From Zantedeschia hybrid cultivar (lineage: Eukaryota > Streptophyta > Magnoliopsida > Alismatales > Araceae): 64,000 bases of DNA. The translations under genes and the position numbers were made by a program. The notes below the pieces were generated by a model. The model saw only the letters and a list, made by a program, of their open reading frames with translations. It was not told the origin of the DNA and searched no databases. Position 1 is the first letter of the stretch, and each line of letters opens with the position of its first letter. This document shows, one piece after another, positions 10,679-20,788 of this stretch. Where the stretch lies: contig JARZZO010000006.1 of the NCBI GenBank assembly GCA_030544215.1, positions 46,228,501 to 46,292,500 on the forward strand. The letters are read 5' to 3'.

Positions 10679-11038
10679 GCTAAATGGCGTCGTGCCTTGT
10701 CGACGCCTTTCCGAAAGACGTCTGGTCAGTACGACGCGTTTTAGGGCAGAAACCTCCATGTTCGAGGTTTCCTGAGTTAGGGGTTCTGCGCTAAATGACG
10801 TCATGGATGGACGATGCCTTTCAGAAGAACGTCGGGCCATCATGACGCCATTTAGGCAGGAAATGCCCCCGTTTAAGGGTTCTGCAATCTGGATTTCTGG
10901 GTTGAATGGCGTCTGGCGACCTTGACGCGTTTTAAACGGCGGCTTTACTGGTGGACGCGTTTTAAGGGATAATCTGGCTTTTAATAAACCTGTCTGAGGA
11001 TCTTGAATGGCGTCGACCTCGGTCGACGCGATTCAAGA
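10679..11038 (+). repeat. GGCGTC hairpin array II of the TRG 5' LTR
   Basis: Units: CTAAATGGCGTCG...CGACGCCTTTC paired with AAGACGTC...GACGCGTTTTAG; CTAAATGACGTC with GACGCCATTTAG around an inner pair; TTGAATGGCGTC...GACGCGTTTTAA; and CTTGAATGGCGTCGACC with GGTCGACGCGATTCAAG, the last being a near-perfect hairpin. The same array recurs at 15027-15386. Confidence 0.85.
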
Positions 11039-12493
11039 CAGGAATGCTTAAATTCTGTTATCTCATGCGTGTTTCACGATGGGATGGTTCAAATGCATGC
11101 TTTGGGTTGTATACTGAGACGGAGGACTTCTGCGTGAGTGAAATTGCATCACCTGTGTGTGCGTGTGTGTGTGTGTGTGTGCTTTAGCTATATACTGAGA
11201 CTGAGGTTTACCGTGCGAATGGAATCATGTTATATGTGTGGTTGTGTTATACGAATGTGGATCGGAATGACTGTGGTTTACGTTTGTCACCATGGACCGA
11301 TGGGGACAGGGTCATGGTGTCTGTGAGCTGTACCGGTGAGAAGGGGTACTTGTGTGTTTTACCTTTGGCTAAGGGAAGCAGGATCGCTTTGAGCCCGACG
11401 GGCCGGAGTAGCCGGTGTGCTATCCGAGGGGTCGCTGTTTGTCCTCAGCGGGTCGGGGTTTCCCTGTTCGTCGTGACAGCTTACGGCGTGTTTCTTGCTG
11501 TGGAGCTGGTTGTGGTACTGGTGGGAGTTGGTTTACCCTTTAGCCATTGGGCCTGATGTGACCTTTGATCAAGGTTACGAGTGGTACCCTTAGTCCTTTG
11601 GCCTGACGCAGCCCGGGAGAGTTGGGTTTGTGGGTAGTTCCTGTAGCTTCGGCTTGACGGGGGTTCGCCGGTCCCCAGGGCCCTCCTGAAGCGCTGAGGC
11701 CTAGCGTGGAGGCAATCTGGACGGTAGGACAGTAGTCTAGACTGCTTGTGTGCACACGTAGCTGGCAGTGGCGGTACACTGGTTCCAGCTAGTCCTAGTT
11801 TGACTCACTGCCTCACCCTACAGTGCCCCGGAACACTGTAGGGGTGGACAGGCGTGAGCTGTGGTGGTAGTGTTGGGATGCGACGTTTGACTTCGGTCGA
11901 CAGTGTGGTTCAGTCGCTTCGTGGACTTTGGCTGTGAGACGTTACTCTGTGTTGGGTTCTTCGGGTTGCTTAGAATGGCTCTTGCTACACTGCTTACCGT
12001 GCGTTTTATATCAGAGTTGGGTACTGTGTTTACTGCTTTATTTAATTGCCATATATTCTTGTTGTTTCACTTGTGGGTGTGTGAGTGGGAGGCAGGGGAT
12101 CGGATGATCCCTACTGAGCCCATTTCTGGTGTGGCTCACTCCCTGCGGTTTCAGGTGTGGACCTCGAGGCGAGCGGGAGCGTGGTGTCTTCTTGGTGTGC
12201 GGACCAGCAGCCGTCTTAGTTCCGGGGTATGCCCCGATGTTGTTGTACTTCCTTCTGCCTGTACTTATTTAATTGTTGGACATGTAATTATTGTTGGACT
12301 GTATACGGACATTGTTATTTCCCTTCCTGCGCACTTGCTTACCTTGTAGTCCGTGTGATTGTTATATTTAACCTTGTTTAGCACTTACTCTTCCAGACGT
12401 GTTGTGTGAGATCCGGGTGTGAACCCGCAGTTAATGGGCCGACATCCATTTAGTGACCGGGTCTCCGGTCATAGGATGGCGGGTCGTTACAGT

Positions 12494-12505
12494 TGGTATC
12501 AGAGC
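12494..12505 (+). other. TRG primer-binding site
   Basis: TGGTATCAGAGC two bases after the 5' LTR end, matching the 3' end of initiator Met-tRNA. The leader to the Gag start is about 140 nt. Confidence 0.9.
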
Positions 12506-12645
12506 TCAGTCTGGTCGAGTATGTGATAAACTGGGTTAGATATTATAGTCCAACAATAAGTGCGAGTCTGTACAGGTGATGGCTGCTGGTGTAGATTGAT
12601 AGGATTTGACGTGTTTTGGTTCGATTTGCGTGTTGTGGGGCAGCG

Positions 12646-13683
12646 ATGGCGCCGAAGCGGAGAGCTCCGGTGGCTCGAGGTGCGAGAGCAGATGGTGGTG
12701 GTTCGAGGGCAGAAGGCCATAATGTGGATCGTTTTATGGAAGCTATGATTGGGGCTATGTCTAGATATCAGCAGGGAGATGGAAGTGAGGGGTCCAGTTC
12801 CCGAGGTGGCCAATCCATGGTGGTGGAGCGGTTCTTGAAGCTGAAGCCCCCTTCTTTCACGGGTCAACCTGTTCCGGATGCGGCAGCTCAGTGGGTTAAG
12901 GAGGTGGAGAAGGTGTTTGATGTCCTAGAATGTGTTGAGAGTGACAAGACCTTGTTGGCAACCTACTTGCTGAAGGGCGATGCTTATGATTGGTGGGTTA
13001 CCATCAAGGGATTGATGTTTCCAGATAGGCCTTTGAGAGAGATTCCTTGGGAAGGCTTCGTGAGAGAGTTTAGTGGACAGTACTTTCCGAGGCACGTTCG
13101 TAGGGCTAAGGAAAGGGAGTTTATCGAATTGGTGCAGGATGATATGTCAGTTCTAGAGTACCAGATGAAATTTGTGGCTCTGGGAAGATTTGCTCCACAC
13201 ATATCTGAGCGTGAGGACCTTAGGACAGAGAAATTCGTGGATGGACTTCGGCATGATCTGAGAGAGTTTGTGGCGGCCCGTTGTTGTAAGGATTTGGCTT
13301 CAGCTGTTCAGTGCGCGGCAGCAGTGGAGATGCAGTTCCAACACTCGGCGAGGGAATCAAAACTTTCGGCACAGGGGAAGCAGCAGAGTAGGGATAGATC
13401 GACAGCCTTTTCGTCAGGAGATCCGAGTTCCTTTGAGGTCGAGTTCCAGGAGGTACCTTATGACGAGGATGGGGATGGTTCGGTTCAGCAGATGGAGACA
13501 GAGGTCAGCTGGCAGCAGGAGGCGAGGCGGGGCACTGCAGATCGTTGTCCCCGATGTAGCAGGTTTCATGGCAACCGGATATGTCCCTTGATCACTGGTA
13601 GCTGTTTCGCCTGTGGTCGGAAGGGACATCTCGCGAGGAACTGTCCCCAGAAGAACCAGGCAGGTCAGGGACCGAGCGGTTAG
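12646..13683 (+). CDS. gag: TRG Gag protein
   Basis: A 345-aa ORF. The frame is open from 12616, but I chose the ATG at 12646 because it gives MAPKRRAPV, matching the MAPRKR starts of the other two gypsy Gags. Landmarks: YDWWVTIKG (about residue 108), FSGQYFPRHV, EYQMKFVALGRF, KFVDGLRHDLREF, then CPRCSRFHGNRIC and the CCHC knuckle CFACGRKGHLARNC (residues 320-333). The product would assemble particles and bind RNA in the cytoplasm. A stop follows directly and no pol sequence exists downstream. Reverse transcription and integration must come from a relative such as a GypE-type element; that partnership is inference. The frame is undamaged, in line with recent insertion. Confidence 0.93.
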   Translation: MAPKRRAPVARGARADGGGSRAEGHNVDRFMEAMIGAMSRYQQGDGSEGSSSRGGQSMVVERFLKLKPPSFTGQPVPDAAAQWVKEVEKVFDVLECVESDKTLLATYLLKGDAYDWWVTIKGLMFPDRPLREIPWEGFVREFSGQYFPRHVRRAKEREFIELVQDDMSVLEYQMKFVALGRFAPHISEREDLRTEKFVDGLRHDLREFVAARCCKDLASAVQCAAAVEMQFQHSARESKLSAQGKQQSRDRSTAFSSGDPSSFEVEFQEVPYDEDGDGSVQQMETEVSWQQEARRGTADRCPRCSRFHGNRICPLITGSCFACGRKGHLARNCPQKNQAGQGPSG

Positions 13684-14046
13684 TGAGTGTTCGAGGTGTG
13701 ATTGGAGTCGCGTCTCTTTGTAGAGGTCCGAGAGGTTGTGCTAGGAGAGCACTTTTATCTTGTCCTTTTCTGAGGTGGTTGTGAACCCGTGTGGCACTTG
13801 TATGTATTTGGATTGGTGGAGAAACCGGTTATGTAATTTGTGCCTTGTTAGTGTGTGGATATTTTGATCTATCAACTCTTGTCAGAATTGAGAATCTTGG
13901 TTAAGTTGGCGTGAATTTGTTTGGCTATTTCTGTGGAGCCCTGTGTGTGTGATTGGTGAGGATGATTGTTGTTATTGGTATGTGTCGGCGTGTGATGGTT
14001 AGCCGAGTCGAGCATTGAGCGGTTGCTAATTTCGAGGACGAAATTC
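13684..14046 (+). other. TRG post-gag non-coding spacer
   Basis: About 360 nt with no ORF. Its text resembles the spacer after gag in GypA (3642-3301 on the minus strand). No pol motif can be seen, so pol was lost cleanly rather than eroded. It ends just before the PPT. Confidence 0.7.
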
Positions 14047-14063
14047 TTTTAAGGGGGGGAGAT
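14047..14063 (+). other. TRG polypurine tract
   Basis: TTTTAAGGGGGGGAGAT immediately before the 3' LTR start TGTAAGG; the usual plus-strand primer position. Confidence 0.9.
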
Positions 14064-16839
14064 TGTAAGGACTGAGGTTTCGGGTTCTGTTTTCGGGTCG
14101 GGTTCGGGTCGGATCCCTTGGTTTGGACCCTGTGTGGGGTCTTGAGATTGCTGACTGAATGGCGTCAGCACTGCTCGACGCCTTTCAAAAGGCGTCAGGT
14201 TGTGTGGACGCCATTTAGGTCTGTTGGTTGTTGCGCCACGTGGGCGGGTTTCGGGCCGCGAGAGTACGGCCCCGGTCACATCGTCTGAACGGCGTCCAGG
14301 TTGACCGACGCGATTCAGACTGTGACCTCTGCGATGTCAGGGTGCGGCGCGAGAGCGTTGTCAGTACGGCCTGTCCTGTCGTCTGAACGGCGTCCACGGT
14401 GAGCGACGCGTTTCAGACCGCTGTCAGTACGGCCGTCCTGTCAGACTGATAGGCGTCTACCTCGATCGACGCGTTTTAGCTGGTTTCGGATTGACCCCGC
14501 GAGCCTCCCCTTCCTTCCCTCATTCTCGCCCTCTCTCTCTCTCTCCTCGCCCTCTCCGCCCTCTCCGACGCTCTTCTTCCCCTTCCCTTCCTATTCTTCC
14601 TCTTCCACCACTCCAACACCACCTTACCTCTCACCTCTACCTCCACCACTTCCTTCGCGGTGTTCCACTCTCCGGACGGCGGCCGACGTCCCGGCAGAGT
14701 GGCGGCGTCCTCGAGGGTACCGGCGGCGGTGTGCGGTGCGGCGGGACGGCGGCACGGAGCTTGGCGGAGTTCAAGAACCGGTAGGGGGACGAACCTTGCA
14801 TGCGTTTACTCGTGTGTTCCTTGGCGTGGCATGATTTGGTTGGGCTAGATTGAGCATGTTTTAGGGGGTTTTCATGTGGGAATGGCTATGCTTGTGATCG
14901 TGGTTTCGTAGCATGCCTGTGATAGATGAATTCTTCTTCCTCCCCCTTTTCGTTTTGGGGCTTTTTCGGGGTGTTTGGGGTTAAGGGTGAGACCCTCGGG
15001 TTGAACCAGGAAACCTGGTTTCTGGCGCTAAATGGCGTCGTGCCTTGTCGACGCCTTTCCGAAAGACGTCTGGTCAGTACGACGCGTTTTAGGGCAGAAA
15101 CCTCCCTGTTCGAGGTTTCCTGAGTTAGGGGTTCTGCGCTAAATGACGTCATGGATGGACGACGCCTTTCAGAAGGACGTCGGGCCATCATGACGCCATT
15201 TAGGCAAGAAATGCCCCCGTTTAAGGGTTCTGCAATCTGGATTTCTGGGTTGAATGGCATCTGGCGACCTTGACGCGTTTTAAACGGCGGCTTTACTGGT
15301 GGACGCGTTTTAAGGGATAATCTGGCTTTTAATAAACCTGTCTGAGGATCTTGAATGGCGTCGACCTCGGTCGACGCGATTCAAGACAGGAATGCTTAAA
15401 TTCTGTTATCTCATGCGTGTTTCACGATGGGATGGTTCAAATGCATGCTTTGGGTTGTATACTGAGACGGAGGACTTCTGCGTGAGTGAAATTGCATCAC
15501 CTGTGTGTGCGTGTGTGTGTGTGTGTGTGCTTTAGCTATATACTGAGACTGAGGTTTACCGTGCGAATGGAATCATGTTATATGTGTGGTTGTGTTATAC
15601 GAATGTGGATCGGAATGACTATGGTTTACGTTTGTCACCATGGACCGATGGGGACAGGGTCATGGTGTCTGTGAGCTGTACCGGTGAGAAGGGGTACTTG
15701 TGTGTTTTACCTTTGGCTAAGGGAAGCAGGATCGCCTTGAGCCCGACGGGCCGGAGTAGCCGGTGTGCTATCCGAGGGGTCGCTGTTTGTCCTCAGCGGG
15801 TCGGGGTTTCCCTGTTCGTCGTGACAGCTTCCGGCGTGTTTCTTGCTGTGGAGCTGGTTGTGGTACTGGTGGGAGTTGGTTTACCCTTTAGCCATTGGGC
15901 CTGATGTGACCATTGATCAAGGTTACGAGTGGTACCCTTAGTCCTTTGGCCTGACGCAGCCCGGGAGAGTTGGGTTTGTGGGTAGTTCCTGTAGCTTCGG
16001 CTTGACGGGGGTTCGCCGGTCCCCAAGGCCCTCCTGAAGCGCTGAGGCCTAGCGTGGAGGCAATCCGGACGGTAGGACAGTAGTCTAGACTGCTTGTGTG
16101 CACACGTAGCTGGCAGTGGCGGTACACTGGTTCCAGCTAGTCCTAGTTTGACTCACTGCCTCACCCTACAGTGCCCCGGAACACTGTAGGGGTGGACAGG
16201 CGTGAGCTGTGGTGGTAGTGTTGGGAGGCGACGTTTGACTTCGGTCGACAGTGTGGTTCAGTCGCTTCGTGGACTTTGGCTGTGAGACGTTACTCTGTGT
16301 TGGGTTCTTCGGGTTGCTTAGAATGGCTCTTGCTACACTGCTTACCGTGCGTTTTATATCAGAGTTGGGTACTGTATTTACTGCTTTATTTAATTGCCAT
16401 ATATTCTTGTTGTTTCACTTGTGGGTGTGTGAGTGGGAGGCAGGGGATCGAATGATCCCTACTGAGCCCATTTCTGGTGTGGCTCACTCCCTGCGGTTTC
16501 AGGTGTGGACCTCGAGGCGAGCGGGAGCGTGGTGTCTTCTTGGTGTGCGGACCAGCAGCCGTCTTAGTTCCGGGGTATGCCCCGATGTTGTTGTACTTCC
16601 TTCTGCCTGTACTTATTTAATTGTTGGACATGTAATTATTGTTGGACTGTATACGGACATTGTTATTTCCCTTCCTGCGCACTTGCTTACCTTGTAGTCC
16701 GTGTGATTGTTATATTTAACCTTGTTTAGCACTTACTCTTCCAGACGTGTTGTGTGAGATCCGGGTGTGAACCCGCAGTTAATGGGCCGACATCCATTTA
16801 GTGACCGGGTCTCCGGTCATAGGATGGCGGGTCGTTACA
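14064..16839 (+). repeat. TRG 3' LTR
   Basis: Same length (2776 bp) and order as the 5' LTR, with hairpin arrays at 14154-14479 and 15027-15386 and a (GT)n run near 15502-15529. Differences from the 5' copy are scattered single bases. It is followed by the TSD GTCTG at 16840-16844. Confidence 0.93.
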
Positions 16840-16908
16840 GTCTGAGTAATTGGTGCCTGTCAAACGGTTGGCATCAAGTATGCCTCGCAATGGATTATGG
16901 TGCGACAT
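16840..16908 (-). pseudogene. gag: CopC gag start (5' end of the interrupted gene)
   Basis: On the minus strand an ATG at 16908 opens a frame whose first residues (NPLRGILDANRLTG) parallel the start of Cop1 and Cop2 Gag. It runs into the TSD at 16844-16840 and resumes at 9715 on the other side of TRG. This fixes the CopC start codon and shows that TRG was inserted within the first 25 codons of gag. Confidence 0.9.
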
Positions 16909-17089
16909 TCTTGCCTACAGGAGATAATCAATTGATATTTAACAGATATTCAGATTAACTAAAACAAGATATGGTCTTTTATTATCTAGTTTTACTCCCA
17001 CTAATTTTCGACAGACTGTATAACCTTCAGATATACAGAACGGGAGACGCCGACTGTCTCCTAGTGGGGATCAGGATCTCCAAGCATCA

Positions 17090-17408
17090 CAGTATGACCT
17101 CGGGTAAACACGTAGTATCATACTGCTATCTCAGAGCAATCATCTTATGATAATTGCAACTCCTAGCAATATCTGATCATATTTCGGCTCCCAAGTTTAA
17201 TGGTCCCGGGTAAACACAGTAGACCATTATCCCCGATCTAAGCTTTACCATCAATACGTGACAGAGTAAAGTAGAAATATAGTTCCTGGGTAAACACGTG
17301 GATGACTATATCGTTCCTCTACTCTTATCCAAAGGCATCTTATGCCATGATCAATAGTCCTCTCAACAGATAATGGCAGACCTCGGGTAAACACATAGTA
17401 TCTGCCAT
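17090..17408 (-). other. Four hairpins with common GTGTTTACCC apex (CopC leader)
   Basis: On the minus strand, four hairpins each hold a CNNGTGTTTACCC-type apex, but each basal stem is different and self-complementary. Basal pairs in plus-strand spelling: CAGTATGA/TCATACTG (17090-17125), AATGGTC/GACCATT (17199-17228), ATATAGT/ACTATAT (17277-17311), ATGGCAGA/TCTGCCAT (17373-17408). A constant loop on variable but paired stems is what a protein- or RNA-recognised RNA element looks like. The function is not known. Confidence 0.8.
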
Positions 17409-18479
17409 GACTGAATTAAGTTCTATTGATCATATTGATGGAGAGCCACGCGGTGCATTCTCAATGACTCGCGCTGCGGCTTAGAGTTTGTTACGAAGGT
17501 TTTACTTATTTAGTTTGGTCTCATCCTAGGTGATAGTATTAAATATATCGAATATATATAAATACTAATAACCTAGCAAATATTAAGCACACGCATCACA
17601 TACATGTCATTAGTGTGGTCATGGACGGCATTGCGGTTTGACTTGAGCCAGACAGTCAAACGCACGCACATACACAATATAACAACTTATATCATGAGTC
17701 TGCAAACCCATGGATTCAATGAACTCCTTCATTTTCATCTGGTCGACAGTTGTGGATCATCCTCGCTCCGCGCGCAACCGCCTCGATCAAATTACATCAT
17801 AATTCTCAATTACATAATAATTCAAAAGAGGAAGCCTTATGGCGATTACATCAAGGAGGAAGGTAGAAGTACAATGGAATATGAGAGGGAGAGGTTCGCA
17901 GACCTCTATTTATTAATAAACAATAAACCACACAATCACATTCCACATCCACAATTAATGCTCGTCCATGACCACCATGTGTTTTAGTTAAACAAACCAC
18001 ACATGAATTGCACATCAAATGGCTAAAGAAATCTTTCGAAAATAATAATAATTTTGTTTTCAGAAAACCAGGAGCCAATCAAAATTGGGTTTAGAAATTT
18101 TCGAAAACAGATTTCATTAATTTTAAGCATGCTAATCTAAATCATTATTTAAACAAACAAACCAATCAAATTTTAAATAACCAATTACTACACATCAAAT
18201 GTGCATAAAACCCAAAAATAATGGCTTTAGAAATATTCCATGCTCAATTTGTATAATTCAAATAGTTTGGGGTTAATCTAACAATTAGATTACATAAGGT
18301 TTAGTCTAACATTTAGAATTAATTAAATTAACAACTTTTGTTAATTAATTAACAAAATAAACCTTAATTAGGACCCAATCAGAAAATTGAATTTAATAAC
18401 AAACAGTAAAATCATATTTTATAGTTAATTATTAACTCAATTTATTGATTAATTAAAAAAAAAAAAATTCAATTAGGGC

Positions 18480-18830
18480 CCTTAAAGGGCTCAGCCCTGC
18501 TGAGCCCCTGGCTCGAGCCAGGGCCGAGCCAGGGGTCAGCCACGGGCCCGGACCCAGGCCCGCAGGCCTGGTCTGGCCCTTGGCTGGCCCTGGCTCGGAC
18601 CCCTGGCCCGGGCCAGGGTCCAGCCGGGCCGGCCCGGTCGGCGGCTAGGGAAACCCTAGCCGCCCGGCCGGGTAGCCCGAGGGTTCCCTGCTGTGCAGGG
18701 AACCCGACGGCGCCGTAGCCCCTTTAGGGGTCTTCTCCTGCGCCGGTCCGGCGATGGCCGGCCACCGGACGTCAACCGCCGGCAGCGGCGAGCTCGCCGG
18801 CAACGTCCGGCCCACCGACGGTGTCCTAAG
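18480..18830 (-). repeat. GC-rich palindrome block (CopC leader)
   Basis: Successive short-loop palindromes: GGGCTCAGC/GCTGAGCCC (18487-18507), the perfect CCCTGGCTCGAGCCAGGG (18506-18523), GGCTAGG/CCCTAGCC (about 18642-18661), and an 11-bp stem GGGTTCCCTGC/GCAGGGAACCC with loop TGT (18681-18705). Similar but not identical blocks lie in the CopB, Cop1 and Cop2 leaders. Confidence 0.75.
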
Positions 18831-19213
18831 GGAGATCAAAATCCGATTTTTACCCCCTTCTATTCCCCAAAATTTCAGGTTTCAAAAACCCAAAACAAAG
18901 AAGAAAAACATGGCCGACGATCCAAAAATCTCAAAAATATCGACAGCAACCTATTGCCAAGGATTGTAAGATATTGGATCTCAAGGAAACATTCTTTAGA
19001 TCCCTTCAAAAACGCCAAGAACAAGGTGTTCTTCGTCCAACGAAAAACACGATGAAATAACCCCAAAGAAATTATTTTCTTCAGATTTAAATCGCGATCT
19101 CATCATTGTGAACATCTCATGAACCCAAATCTTTCAAGAAAATAATTACTAGCATGGATTTAAATTCTAAAACCACAATTTTTAGAGACCGAAACGGCGA
19201 AAACACAGTGGAA

Positions 19214-19229
19214 CCTGGCTCTGATACCA
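19214..19229 (-). other. CopC primer-binding site
   Basis: The minus strand reads TGGTATCAGAGCCAGG directly inside the LTR end, an extended match to initiator Met-tRNA as in Cop1 and CopB. Confidence 0.88.
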
Positions 19230-19230
19230 C

Positions 19231-20788
19231 TGTTGAGATCGCTGTGTCGGAATCCGATCCTAAAAATGCAGCGGAATAAAAAAAAAATATTCGGGATTGG
19301 ATCCATCCCGTTTCGATCATTAAAATAAAACCGGAGAATATCGAGTTCACCTTGTGCGGATTCGAATCCGCGTTCGTTTTCCGGTTCCGTCGGAGCGATG
19401 CCGCAAGTCGCGCAGATGCCCGACCTCTAGCGGTATCCACGCGGTTCTCCTCCCGATGGATCGTCCTCACTTCCTCGCTCGCTGCAGCGTTCGTAGATCC
19501 CGTCTGGCTGCGCGTAATCCGCCGCGACATGCGGATTCGCAATCCCTGTCGAACGGAGATGGAGCAGTTGGGAACCGCACGCCCAGAAGAGAGAGAAAGG
19601 GAGAAAGAACGAATGACGGCTAGGTCAGGGTTGCTGGCCCCGGACGTACAAGCCGTTCTTTTATAATAAGTTAGTTTGCGGTTTTTCATAAAAATCTAGA
19701 CTTATCCGAAATCCTGTCGGATTATCCATCGACTTGAAAACCATTTGCGTGTAACCCTCTAGGCCCAAATACCAGTCCAGTTAATAGCCCATTAAGTCCA
19801 TTAACCCTTTACTGACCCACTAAATTAATTAATATCCTTATATTCAATTAATCAACCGAATTTAATGTCCCACAATAAATTCGAACGGACTGCCGATCAC
19901 GTTGGATGCCAAGCAACATCGCGTGATCCTGGATGGCACTGGGGTTATCGCAACCCTCTATTGGAACCTTTCTGTCATCGGTTAGCACGCGGATATAATC
20001 CTTCATCCGTACAATGTTCCCAAATCGACCTAAGGCATGGTTTATTGTTAAATCCTATTTGGTCGATTCACTTGAATCAGATGCCGTTAATCTGAATCCG
20101 ATAACTCCTTATCGATTACAGAGTCTGCCCTGGCCAGGGACTTTAAGCGCATCATTCCCGGAACATTCTCTCTCAAACTACCGAGAGCGGATGATCCCGT
20201 ATTGAACACACAATTACCTTCAAGGGTATTTCCCTGAACCCGATCGCTTGACTTATTGATAACCCATGGTTAGGGATTCGTTAGTCAAGGTCAAAGCTCA
20301 GAAACCTACCAACAAGATATCTTTGGAGTCTCAGGTCCAAGGATCATCCACGCAACCGTGACAAATGAATCGAGCTGGTTAACAGTGAGGTGATTACCAT
20401 CCAGCGATTCATAGTCGGATCAGTTCAGTGAACTCATTCACCAATGAGCACCTATAGGTTCAACATAGTGTCTCCACACAAGTGACTTATGGGATCAGTC
20501 ACCCTCATCATATGAGCTGAAGTAACCTATACTAGTCTATCCGGATGTTCGATGTCCTATCTCAAACATCCTATGACTAGGAACAATTAAGAACATGTGT
20601 TTATAAGTCTTCGGTCCCGTAATTACGATCTCATCATAATCTGAAGACTGTTGCACATGTTCATGGACTTCATCGTGATACGATAAACACAGATCGAATT
20701 AATTAGACACAATGAATTATTGCCATTTATTAATAATCTGAATAAGTACATAGTATCGGATTGGCTTTGAGACCATCTAATAGTAACA
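19231..20788 (-). repeat. CopC 5' LTR (1558 bp)
   Basis: The minus strand begins TGTTACTATTAGATGG (20788) and ends GAGATCTCAACA-like text at 19231. It follows the general plan of the CopB LTR (shared words such as TCATATGATGAGGGTGACTG and the Met-tRNA PBS next to it) but is clearly diverged. It was inserted in the CopB 5' LTR: 20789 onward aligns with 60691 onward of the intact CopB-type LTR, and CAAGG at 20789-20793 is the likely TSD. Confidence 0.85.
19658..19665 (-). promoter_or_regulatory. Putative TATA box, CopC LTR
   Basis: TATAAAAG on the minus strand at the position where the related LTRs also have a TATA box, a few hundred bases before the LTR inner end. Confidence 0.5.

Larger units (their letters stand above)
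9716..12491 (+). repeat. TRG 5' LTR
   Basis: It begins TGTAAGGACTGAGG and ends GGGTCGTTACA. In order it contains hairpin array I (9806-10131), a CT-rich tract (about 10150-10290), a GC-rich block (about 10310-10440), hairpin array II (10679-11038), a (GT)n microsatellite (about 11154-11181), and a long tail to 12491. AATAAA occurs at 10983. No TATA box is evident. A transcription start near the CT-rich tract is a guess. Long reading frames inside (such as 11903-12349) recur unchanged in the 3' LTR and resemble no known protein. Confidence 0.93.
9716..16839 (+). mobile_element. TRG: complete gag-only gypsy retrotransposon
   Basis: A full element: two 2776-bp LTRs (9716-12491 and 14064-16839), PBS, one Gag ORF, a short spacer and a PPT, flanked by the 5-bp TSD GTCTG. 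There is no protease, RT, RNase H or integrase, so it fits the non-autonomous terminal-repeat-with-GAG type. By eye the two LTRs differ at about two dozen positions (around 1 percent), so this is one of the youngest insertions here. It lies in codons of the CopC gag gene. Two solo LTRs elsewhere in the window (32560-35312, 42941-45701) belong to the same or a sister family. Confidence 0.93.
16909..19230 (-). other. CopC leader (untranslated region between PBS and gag)
   Basis: About 2.3 kb without a believable gene. From the LTR toward gag it holds a GC-rich block of palindromes (about 18830-18480), an AT-rich block with many short inverted repeats (about 18480-17900), and a group of four hairpins with a common apical sequence (17408-17090). 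Nearest gag is a conserved segment that reads GTTTCCCGTTCTGTAT-like text and ends with AGTGGGAG. The same order of blocks recurs in CopB, Cop1 and Cop2. Confidence 0.75.

Noticed and set aside
9806..11038. The palindrome arrays considered as subterminal repeats of a CACTA or other DNA transposon
   Set aside because: They lie inside units with TG...CA ends, PBS, PPT and 5-bp TSDs. No terminal inverted repeats or transposase were seen.
11154..11181. (GT)n run
   Set aside because: An ordinary microsatellite within the LTR, also in the 3' LTR. No further meaning could be supported.
11903..12349. A 148-codon frame, also at 16251-16697, with partial counterparts in the solo LTRs
   Set aside because: It lies wholly within the TRG LTR and recurs only because the LTR is duplicated. 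No recognisable domain, and the solo LTR copies are shorter and altered.
17604..17987. 127-codon frame in the CopC leader on the plus strand
   Set aside because: It is antisense to the element, AT-rich, without known motifs, and has no counterpart in the Cop1, Cop2 or CopB leaders.
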